Assembly (NCBI GenBank): GCA_013298325.1
Contig: JAAFHJ010000039.1
Span: forward strand, 1 to 18,205
Length of the DNA stretch: 18,205 nucleotides
Source: Myxococcales bacterium
GTDB lineage: Bacteria; Myxococcota_A; Polyangia; Polyangiales; Polyangiaceae
Reading direction: 5' to 3'
Shown: piece after piece, positions 6,792-13,114 of the stretch
Numbering within the stretch: the first letter of the stretch is position 1
Layout: each line of letters starts with the position of its first letter
The notes under the pieces: model-generated
What the model saw: the letters and a program-made list of their open reading frames with translations, nothing else
Database searches by the model: none
Told to the model about the DNA's origin: nothing
Program-made: the position numbers and the translations under genes

Positions 6792-8908
6792 TTCGAGCAA
6801 CGCGCAAGACTGCCGATCCAGCTCTCGACGAGCGCGATCCCGGCAGCGTCGGTCGTTCGCGATCCGAGCGGAGGCATGCGGACGTCGGCCCGTCGCATGC
6901 GGAGAGCGAGCACCGAGCGTTCGGGGGCCCCAGGAGCAATCACACGGGCATCGGCGACGCCGAGGTCGCTCGTCTCCGGCCGCCGGTCACACCCCTTTGC
7001 CGCGAGCGTTGCTTCGGCGCGAAGGTCCAGATCTCCGCGACCGGAGCCGCCCGGCCGGTGACAGCCGGCACAGTTGCTATGAAGATAGGAGGCGGCCCGA
7101 AGCGCGAGATCGCCGTCGCCGAAGGGGGGGACCAACGTCCGCGGGACGGCGGAAATCGCAGCAACAACCCCCTGATCTTCCAAAGACTTTCGCACCGGCG
7201 CCGCGAACTGCGCCGCCTCAAGGCCAAGGAAGTAGCCGGCCGCCTGCTGGTGGCAGGTCATGCAGTCGCCACGGCTCGGAAGCGTGTATTGCACACTAGC
7301 CCCAACGACCGCCTCCCCGCCCTGTGCGAGATCGGCCTCGTGGCCGTCGGGACGCCACAAATAGGTGTATCCCGCATGGGTTCCGTCGGCATGGCGGACG
7401 AAAAACCGCGTCTCGAGGGGGCGCTGGTCGGCGGGATCGCGGAAGGTTTTCATCGCGACGCCAAGGGCGGGAAAGCGATAGTCGCCATCCGCGTCGACGG
7501 TGAGGCGCGCTGGCGCCGTAAAGGCGCGGTCCTTGTCAGCGCCGTCCGACCAGAACGGGGCGATGGGTGTATAGCGCACGAGTGCCGGCGATGGCATTGG
7601 CGTCGCGCCGCGCCCGTCGACGACGACGCAGCCGGTCTCCGAGAGGCGCGCCGGGAAGAGGTCGGCGACCGGCGGAGGAGGGGCAGGAGTAAGCTTCTCG
7701 ATCCGCGAAGCGGCAAGTCGGAGTACGTAGAGTTCCCCGTCGCGATCTTCTGCAAATCCAGCCACATCGCCGCCGGGAACCGTCGATAGCAATTCGGGCG
7801 TCGCTGCCGTTCCTGCCGCTGGATCAAACGCAAAAAGGTTGCCCGTCACGTAGTCGCCATAGATGTATCTTCCCCGCAACTGGGGGATGGCAGCCCCGCG
7901 ATACACGTAGCCACCGGTGATGCTGCGCGCTTCCGACCGCGGGTGCTCGACGAGCGGCGCTTCGAAGGGGCCGCCAGCGTCGCACGGTTCGCTGCCGTAA
8001 CAGTGGCGCCCTTCGCGCGTGTTCCATCCGTAGTTTCCGCCGGCGACAATCCGATCGATCTCTTCCCAGGCATTCTGGCCGACGTCCCCGGCGAAGATCG
8101 CCCCTGTTTCGCGATCCCGAGTGAACCGCCAGGGATTCCGGAGCCCAAGGGCAAAAATCTCCGGGCGAAACCCGGCACGACCGACGAAGGGATTGTCGGC
8201 AGGAATCGTATAGGGGTTGCCGCTAGATGGCGCCGGATCGATGCGAAGAATTTTACCAAAAAGCACGTTTGTATTCTGCCCATTTCCCAGGGGATCTCCG
8301 CCCGATCCCCCGTCCCCAAAGGCGATATACAGACGCCGGTCGGCTCCAAGAAGGAGCGCGCCGCCGTTGTGATTGGTGAACGGCTGGGCAAAATCAATCA
8401 GCGCACGGCGGCTCGCATAGGGGAAGGTTTCACCGCCGTCAGTAGAGGTCACCTCGTCGACGGCGCTGCGCATTTGGCTCCCATCGACGCTATACGTGTA
8501 ACTTACATAAATCTTCGGCGTCGTCGGAAAATCCGGATGAAAGGCGAGACCGAGAAAGCCCCCTTCCCCGCGGAGGTCGATGCGTGTGGGAGGTATTTCA
8601 AAGACGGTTTTCGTCGCTCCGATAGTCGGCTGATTCTTCGGAAACCTTCGGAGCTTCCCACCACGTTCTTGAACGAACATCATTCCGGCAATCGGCTCGT
8701 AGAGGCCGAGCGGCTGCGCGATCGCAAGATCGCCAAACACGTCGGTGCGCACGAAGGGGGTGCCGCTTGCGGGGGCGTTCGGAAACGCGCAGGGGCGCGG
8801 GGCCGCCGCGTCCTCCACTGGGGGCGCGTCGCCGGTCGTTCCGCAGGCAAGGAAGATCCCGATGGGGAACGCAAGGGCGGCAAACAGAAGAATACGGGGG
8901 CGATGCAC
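6788..8908 (-). CDS. Lipoprotein: glucose/sorbosone dehydrogenase-type beta-propeller fused to a diheme cytochrome c-like domain
   Basis: 706 residues with a GTG start at 8908. A lipoprotein signal peptide ends in the lipobox LAC-G (C22). Residues 50-405 match the soluble PQQ glucose dehydrogenase/sorbosone dehydrogenase/HHIP propeller family: RGEGGFLGLAFHPDF, NHNGGALLLGADRRLYIAFGDGG (H180 aligns with the catalytic His of soluble glucose dehydrogenase), LGLRNPWRF, GDVGQNAWEEID, GGNYGWN. After a Pro-rich hinge, residues 415-706 match the cytochrome-like family often joined to such propellers (PFWSDGADKDR, LETRFFVRH, YLWRPDG). It carries two heme c sites, CMTCH (549-553) and CAGCH (613-617), and a possible axial Met in RMPPLG (678). 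The likely role is periplasmic oxidation of a sugar or alcohol with direct electron transfer through its own hemes; substrate and PQQ use are not shown. The start is only 37 bases from the divergent DUF6986-type gene. Confidence 0.87.
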   Translation of the reverse strand: MHRPRILLFAALAFPIGIFLACGTTGDAPPVEDAAAPRPCAFPNAPASGTPFVRTDVFGDLAIAQPLGLYEPIAGMMFVQERGGKLRRFPKNQPTIGATKTVFEIPPTRIDLRGEGGFLGLAFHPDFPTTPKIYVSYTYSVDGSQMRSAVDEVTSTDGGETFPYASRRALIDFAQPFTNHNGGALLLGADRRLYIAFGDGGSGGDPLGNGQNTNVLFGKILRIDPAPSSGNPYTIPADNPFVGRAGFRPEIFALGLRNPWRFTRDRETGAIFAGDVGQNAWEEIDRIVAGGNYGWNTREGRHCYGSEPCDAGGPFEAPLVEHPRSEARSITGGYVYRGAAIPQLRGRYIYGDYVTGNLFAFDPAAGTAATPELLSTVPGGDVAGFAEDRDGELYVLRLAASRIEKLTPAPPPPVADLFPARLSETGCVVVDGRGATPMPSPALVRYTPIAPFWSDGADKDRAFTAPARLTVDADGDYRFPALGVAMKTFRDPADQRPLETRFFVRHADGTHAGYTYLWRPDGHEADLAQGGEAVVGASVQYTLPSRGDCMTCHQQAAGYFLGLEAAQFAAPVRKSLEDQGVVAAISAVPRTLVPPFGDGDLALRAASYLHSNCAGCHRPGGSGRGDLDLRAEATLAAKGCDRRPETSDLGVADARVIAPGAPERSVLALRMRRADVRMPPLGSRTTDAAGIALVESWIGSLARCSN

Positions 8909-8945
8909 GGGGACGCTCTAGCGCTTTCGCGGTAAGCCGGCAGCG

Positions 8946-10238
8946 ATGGAAAGCGCATTTTCCGAGGCCGCGTGGGCCGAGACCCTGACGAAACTCCCCA
9001 CGTCGGAAGCAACATCGCTCGGGGCGGCTGCCCGCGACCGGCGAACGGCGCCGAGCCACGTGGTGTACGGGGGGGCGCACCTTTTTGGCACACAAACCAT
9101 TGATAAATTAGAACAAATCGCTCGCGCCGGTTTCGAGACCTACCTGCCCGACAGCGACGCGCTCGCCGCCGTGTTCGGCGTCGCCCCGGCGCACGCGGAA
9201 GAGATCCACCGGCGCGTCGACGCCCAGCTTCGCAGGCAGCCGGTTGCTGACTGTCGCATCGATTTTGAAGACGGCTATGGCCCTCGAAGCGACGAGGAGG
9301 AGGATGCCCACGCCTCTGCCGCTGGAGAGGCGGTCGCCGCGCTCGCCGCCACCGGGCGCCTAGGCGATCGCCTGATCGGTGTACGATGCAAGCGTCTTGC
9401 CGGTGCCAGCGGATTGCGTGCAGTACGCACGCTTCACCGCTTTTTCGACGCGGCGAAGGTGCCGGTCCGGGTGACCGTGCCCAAAGTGGAGAGCGTCGAT
9501 GAGGCGGCGGCCGCGTCCGCGCTCCTCGCCGCGCTTGAGCACGCCTATGGCCTCCCCGAACACGGCTGTGTCCTGGAGCTCATGGCAGAGACGCCTGCCT
9601 TTTTTTCAGAAGGAATTCCAAAACTTCACGCGATCACGGCAGCAGCGGGTGTGCGTGGGCGGCCGGTTGCCGTTCATCTCGGCTCCTACGATTTGACCGC
9701 GGGTGCCGGGATTCCGTTCGTCGCGCAGCGGCCCGACCATCCGATCCTCGACCACGCGCGCACCCTTCTCGCGCTTGCCTTCGGTGGCCACGACGTCGAG
9801 CTTTCCGACGGGGCGACAACCACGCTTCCGATCGCCCCTCACAAACAGCCGAACTCCGACGACGAACGCGTGCAAAATGCACAGGTCGTCACCGCAGCCT
9901 TTCGTCAGCACGCGAGCGACGTCGCCCACGCACTTCGCTTTGGCATTTATGAGAGCTGGGTCCTTCACCCGATGCAGCTCGTTTCCCACCGGGTTGCACA
10001 GACGCGGTTCTTCGTCGAGGCGCTGCCTGGTGCGCGGAGCCGCCTTTCACGGTTCCTCGAAGGGGAGGCGCGGGCGAGTCGCGTCGGTGCTGAGTTTGAT
10101 GATGCCGCGACCGGGCGCGGTCTCCTTCAGTTCTTCGTTCGGGCGGCTGCGCTTGGGATCGTCGACGACGGCGACCCGCTCCTCGAAGAAACCCGCCGGC
10201 GCTTCGCCGACGCTTCCGGGCGCGAGAGGCGCACGTAA
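8946..10238 (+). CDS. CitE/HpcH-like TIM-barrel protein (DUF6986 family, sometimes labelled phosphoenolpyruvate kinase)
   Basis: 430 residues from the ATG at 8946. The pattern is that of the HpcH/HpaI aldolase / citrate lyase beta-subunit superfamily, whose members cleave or form C-C bonds next to a carboxylate with Mg2+. Visible motifs: RIDFEDGYGPRSDEEE (104-119), RVTVPKVES (175-183), a strand ending in the probable metal-binding Glu in LELMAET (210-216), VHLGSYDLTAG (244-254) with a second acidic ligand, and YESWVLHPMQL (335-345). Length and motifs fit the DUF6986 family, whose reaction is not established to my knowledge; database names such as phosphoenolpyruvate kinase appear unsupported. 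From memory, homologues in other bacteria tend to sit near purine/ureide breakdown genes, and alc-uraD and uraH are about 3 kb away here. A role in handling glyoxylate from ureidoglycolate is a reasonable guess. The gene is divergent from the dehydrogenase gene; no strong ribosome binding site was seen. Confidence 0.72.
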   Translation: MESAFSEAAWAETLTKLPTSEATSLGAAARDRRTAPSHVVYGGAHLFGTQTIDKLEQIARAGFETYLPDSDALAAVFGVAPAHAEEIHRRVDAQLRRQPVADCRIDFEDGYGPRSDEEEDAHASAAGEAVAALAATGRLGDRLIGVRCKRLAGASGLRAVRTLHRFFDAAKVPVRVTVPKVESVDEAAAASALLAALEHAYGLPEHGCVLELMAETPAFFSEGIPKLHAITAAAGVRGRPVAVHLGSYDLTAGAGIPFVAQRPDHPILDHARTLLALAFGGHDVELSDGATTTLPIAPHKQPNSDDERVQNAQVVTAAFRQHASDVAHALRFGIYESWVLHPMQLVSHRVAQTRFFVEALPGARSRLSRFLEGEARASRVGAEFDDAATGRGLLQFFVRAAALGIVDDGDPLLEETRRRFADASGRERRT

Positions 10239-10290
10239 CGCGCGACGACCGAAGATTACGAACGATGTAGCCTGGCGACATCAATCGCTG

Positions 10291-10296
10291 TATACT
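10291..10296 (+). promoter_or_regulatory. Possible -10 element for the MYXO-CTERM protein gene
   Basis: TATACT matches the sigma-70 -10 consensus at five of six bases. It lies in the 161-base gap before the MYXO-CTERM protein gene, about 100 bases upstream of its start. No convincing -35 is present at the usual 16-18 base distance, so the call is weak. Confidence 0.25.
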
Positions 10297-10399
10297 GGAG
10301 GCTTCACCTTGGCGAGCCTGCTCCGCTGAGACGCATTTTTGCTGTGCGCGAGCCGGTCCCTCGTTGCGGAGATAGGTGATTGAGCTACAGCGGAACGCG

Positions 10400-12700
10400 A
10401 TGGAAACCCCCCGCTCCTTCCGCTCCCTTCTCTCGCGTACCGGCCTCGCCGCCATCCTCGCTTCTGCCGCCGCTGGCGCCGTTCTCGCGACCCCCGTTCG
10501 CGCCGACGCCGCACTCACGCAGACGCTTTCCGAGTCCTTCCGCGGCGGCGTTGTCGTCGACGCGTGGGCCGGTTCCAGCACGCCGACCGACTTCGCCGTC
10601 GGATCGCTTTCGATCCAGCTCCCGAAGGGGGCGACGGTCCGGAAGGCGTACCTTGTGTCGGGCGTCACCGACTACGGCGCCGGTGCGGTCGCTGCGCCGC
10701 CGGCAGGAACGCCGTCGCGTGTCGTCATCCTTGGAGACGGCGTCAATCCGACGCGCACCCTCGAAGGGAACCCGGACGCGCGCGGCGCGACCGACACCTC
10801 CTACGCCTCTTTCGTCACCGACGTGACGGCGGCCATGAAGGTGCTCCTCCCGGTTGCGCCGGGTGGTGTCGTTCAAATCCCGATCAAAGAGCGTGGCGAC
10901 GTCGGTCGCGAGAATTTCGACACCGGCGCCGATGTGCCGAAGATCACCGGGCACACCCTTGTCGTCGCCTACGATCTTCCGTCGGCCCCGCTCCGAAATG
11001 TCGGAATTTACCTCGGTTCCGTCGGCAGCAACGAGACGGGGACGCTCAACTTCGCCAAGCAAGTCGCAAACCGTTGCCCGGCCAACAACCCGAAAGCGGA
11101 AGTGTTCCCGCTTTCCGCGTCGGTCGCCTGGGAGCTGGATTCCGAGCTCGCAAATGCGGGCGCGCTGAACCGAATCGTGATCAGCCCCGGCGCCGGTGAG
11201 ACGATCCTCACGACGAAGGCGGGCGGCTCTGACGACGGTGCCCGCGACGTGCAAGCGCAGGCGTGGACCGGCGGCAGCCTCGGCGCCACCGACAACGCGG
11301 TCGCCGTCGGCCTCAAGGGGGACAGCCTCACGACGACCGGCTCGAACGGCCGCACCGACGACGAATTGTACAATCTTGTCAGTCAGATCGCCGACGGCGC
11401 GACGAGCGTGAAGTACGAGTTCCGCACGAGCGACTCGAACCAGGGGCTCACCGCCCTCGTTTTCCAGACGACGGCGAAGATTGCTCCCGACGATACCGAT
11501 GGCGACGGCGTCCTCGATGGCGTGGAAGGCGATTGCACCATCGATAGCGACAACGACGGCGTCCCCGACTACCTCGACCTCGACTCGGACAACGACTGTC
11601 TCCCCGACAGCGATCCGGCGGAAGCGGGCGCCAACCGTACGAACGCCGCGCTGCCGGCAGCTGCCCACTGCGGCGGGGCAACGAAGCCCTTCTGCGTCGT
11701 CCAAGGGGCGATCGGGATTTGCAGCGCATGCGGCAGCGACTTCGTGCCGCCGCCCGGAAAGGGCTTCGCCGATTCCTGCCCGACGGAAGCGGCCCCCATC
11801 TGCCTGACGGCAGGCGCAAGCGCTGGTTCTTGCTCGGCAAAAGCGAAGAACGGCGAGAGCACCCTCAACGGGGAAAAGTGCGTCTCTGAAGGGGCCGACC
11901 CGCGCGTGTCGGTCGTGACCTGCGCGAGCGGCGTCTGCGACAAGAGCGACACGAAATGCGGGCTCACGGAAGGTGTATCCTGCACACTTTCCGCCGAGTG
12001 CCGGAGCAACGCCTGCGGGAGCGACAAGAAATGCGGCCTTCTCACCGGAGAAGCGTGCACGCCGAACCCGGCGAACGACCCGTGCCGCGGCGCCCTCGCC
12101 TGCGACGCGACGAGCAAGACTTGCGACACCGACACCGACGGCGACGGCCTCACCGACTCCGTCGAGACCAAGCTCGGGACCGACCCGAAGAACGCCGACA
12201 CCGATGGCGACGGCATCAAGGACGGCGTCGAAGTTGGTAGCGATTCGACGAAGCCGATCGACACCGACGGCGACGGCAAGATCGACGCCCTCGACACCGA
12301 CGACGACAACGACGGCATCCTCACCAAGGACGAAATCGCCGATGCCACCGCCGCCAAGGTGAGCGACGACGTCGACGGCGACGGCAAAAAGAATTGGCTC
12401 GACACCGACTCGGACGGCGACGGCATCCTCGACGGCGCCGAGAACACCGACGCAAATAAGAACAACATCAAGGACTACCTTGAAGTCGGCCCCGGCACTG
12501 GCGGTGACGCAGGCGCAGACAGCGGCGCGGGCTCCGATGCGGGCACCAGCGGCGACACCGTCGGGGCAACCACCCTCGAAGGGGGCGGCCTCTCCTGCTC
12601 GATGGGCGAAGCGGCGGGGGTCGCCTCGACGCCGTTCGCTCTCGGCGGCCTTCTCGCGCTCCTCGGCCTCCGCCGTCGCAAGGGAAACAAGACCGTCTGA
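10400..12700 (+). CDS. Secreted Cys-rich protein with thrombospondin type-3 repeats and MYXO-CTERM sorting tail
   Basis: 766 residues from the ATG at 10400, which gives a compact Sec signal peptide (METPRSFRSL, hydrophobic ILASAAAGAVLA, cleavage near VRADA). An in-frame GTG at 10376, preceded by GGAG, would add eight residues and is the alternative start. Layout: an unrecognised beta-rich domain (about 40-362); a first run of Asp-rich calcium-binding thrombospondin type-3 repeats (365-405, DTDGDGVLDG, DSDNDGVPDYLD); a Cys-rich section with about 19 Cys (424-575), probably disulfide-linked; a second, longer type-3 run (576-696); a Gly/Ala/Asp/Ser linker; and a C-terminal tail with SCSMG (C733), a hydrophobic stretch FALGGLLALLGL and RRRK. 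This tail follows the MYXO-CTERM plan, which directs surface anchoring by a myxosortase after cleavage near the Cys. The protein is expected on the cell surface and to bind calcium; its ligand or activity is unknown. The gene ends at a strong terminator. Confidence 0.88.
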   Translation: METPRSFRSLLSRTGLAAILASAAAGAVLATPVRADAALTQTLSESFRGGVVVDAWAGSSTPTDFAVGSLSIQLPKGATVRKAYLVSGVTDYGAGAVAAPPAGTPSRVVILGDGVNPTRTLEGNPDARGATDTSYASFVTDVTAAMKVLLPVAPGGVVQIPIKERGDVGRENFDTGADVPKITGHTLVVAYDLPSAPLRNVGIYLGSVGSNETGTLNFAKQVANRCPANNPKAEVFPLSASVAWELDSELANAGALNRIVISPGAGETILTTKAGGSDDGARDVQAQAWTGGSLGATDNAVAVGLKGDSLTTTGSNGRTDDELYNLVSQIADGATSVKYEFRTSDSNQGLTALVFQTTAKIAPDDTDGDGVLDGVEGDCTIDSDNDGVPDYLDLDSDNDCLPDSDPAEAGANRTNAALPAAAHCGGATKPFCVVQGAIGICSACGSDFVPPPGKGFADSCPTEAAPICLTAGASAGSCSAKAKNGESTLNGEKCVSEGADPRVSVVTCASGVCDKSDTKCGLTEGVSCTLSAECRSNACGSDKKCGLLTGEACTPNPANDPCRGALACDATSKTCDTDTDGDGLTDSVETKLGTDPKNADTDGDGIKDGVEVGSDSTKPIDTDGDGKIDALDTDDDNDGILTKDEIADATAAKVSDDVDGDGKKNWLDTDSDGDGILDGAENTDANKNNIKDYLEVGPGTGGDAGADSGAGSDAGTSGDTVGATTLEGGGLSCSMGEAAGVASTPFALGGLLALLGLRRRKGNKTV
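11492..11614 (+). repeat. First block of thrombospondin type-3 calcium-binding repeats (within the MYXO-CTERM gene)
   Basis: This stretch encodes tandem Asp-rich units, DTDGDGVLDG and two overlapping DSDND motifs, each with the oxygen-ligand spacing of type-3 repeats. The DNA is correspondingly rich in GAC/GAT and GGC codons. Confidence 0.75.
12125..12487 (+). repeat. Second, longer block of thrombospondin type-3 repeats (within the MYXO-CTERM gene)
   Basis: About six units built on D-x-D-x-D-G are encoded here (DTDTDGDGLTD, DTDGDGIKDG, DTDGDGKIDALD, DDDNDGIL, DVDGDGKKNW, DTDSDGDGILDG). At DNA level the near-identical GACACCGACGGCGACGGC segment recurs several times, so slippage or recombination could change the repeat number. 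Confidence 0.78.
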
Positions 12701-12722
12701 GTTTCGAAGAGTCATAAATGAA

Positions 12723-12760
12723 AAAGAGCGCTCGACCTTGCGTCGAGCGCTCTTTCTCTT
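12723..12760. terminator. Bidirectional rho-independent terminator between convergent genes
   Basis: AAAGAGCGCTCGAC (12723-12736) pairs perfectly with GTCGAGCGCTCTTT (12742-12755) around the loop CTTGC, a 14-bp stem. On the plus strand it runs into CTCTTTTT; on the minus strand the arm continues as GCTCTTTTTCAT. It therefore suits both the MYXO-CTERM gene (stop at 12700) and uraH (stop at 12779). It is the clearest terminator in the window. Confidence 0.92.
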
Positions 12761-12778
12761 TTTAAAAGCCGCGCTCCT

Positions 12779-13114
12779 TCAGGAGCCGCGATAGGTGGCG
12801 ATCCCGTAGGGGGCGAGGAGGAGCGGCACGTGGTAGTGGCTCGTCGCGTCCTTCACACGGAAGACAAAGGTCACCCACGGGAAGAAGGTCTCGGCGTCGC
12901 CAAAGTAGACGGTCGTGTCGAAGGTGATTCGATAAATGCCAGGTTCTACAGGCTTTCCGCCGAGGAGCGTCCGCAAGCGCCCATCGTCGTCGGTGACGCC
13001 GCGACCGAGTTCGTGGAAGGCGCCGTCCGCCTGCTGAAACTCGAGCAGCACCGGAACACCGGCGGCGGGCTTCCCTTTCGCGGTATCGAGAACGTGGGTA
13101 GTGATGCTGTTCAC
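12779..13114 (-). CDS. uraH: 5-hydroxyisourate hydrolase (transthyretin-like)
   Basis: 111 residues from the GTG at 13114. UraH hydrolyses 5-hydroxyisourate, the product of urate oxidation, to 2-oxo-4-hydroxy-4-carboxy-5-ureidoimidazoline (OHCU). The family signature is complete: N-terminal ITTHVLDTAKGKPA with catalytic His7, DDDGRLRTL with catalytic Arg46, SHYHVPLLLAPYGIATYRGS with His95 and the C-terminal YRGS. The GTG start is set by a perfect GGAGG at 13120-13124, five bases upstream, and by the usual family length. A longer ATG start at 13162 would add 16 residues that only repeat the end of the upstream gene in another frame. The start overlaps the stop of the alc-uraD fusion gene (GTGA), so translation is probably coupled and the two enzymes are made together. 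No signal peptide; cytoplasmic. Transcription ends at the terminator just downstream. Confidence 0.95.
   Translation of the reverse strand: MNSITTHVLDTAKGKPAAGVPVLLEFQQADGAFHELGRGVTDDDGRLRTLLGGKPVEPGIYRITFDTTVYFGDAETFFPWVTFVFRVKDATSHYHVPLLLAPYGIATYRGS

Noticed and set aside
10273..10290. Sigma-54-like TGGC...GC pattern upstream of the MYXO-CTERM gene
   Set aside because: The GG to GC spacing is 11 bases instead of the strict 10, and the flanking bases do not fit the consensus.
10297..10331. GGAGG followed by a six-codon TTG frame before the MYXO-CTERM gene, as a leader peptide
   Set aside because: The TATACT -10 candidate directly precedes the GGAGG, so a transcript from it would start after this ribosome site. 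No hairpin or attenuator structure follows.
10385..12715. A 776-codon open frame antisense to almost the whole MYXO-CTERM gene
   Set aside because: Its sequence is a low-complexity Arg/Val/Ala/Gly/Asp mix that mirrors the codon pattern of the plus-strand gene. High GC and repeats of GAC/GGC codons keep the opposite frame free of stops. It has no domain and no ribosome binding site.
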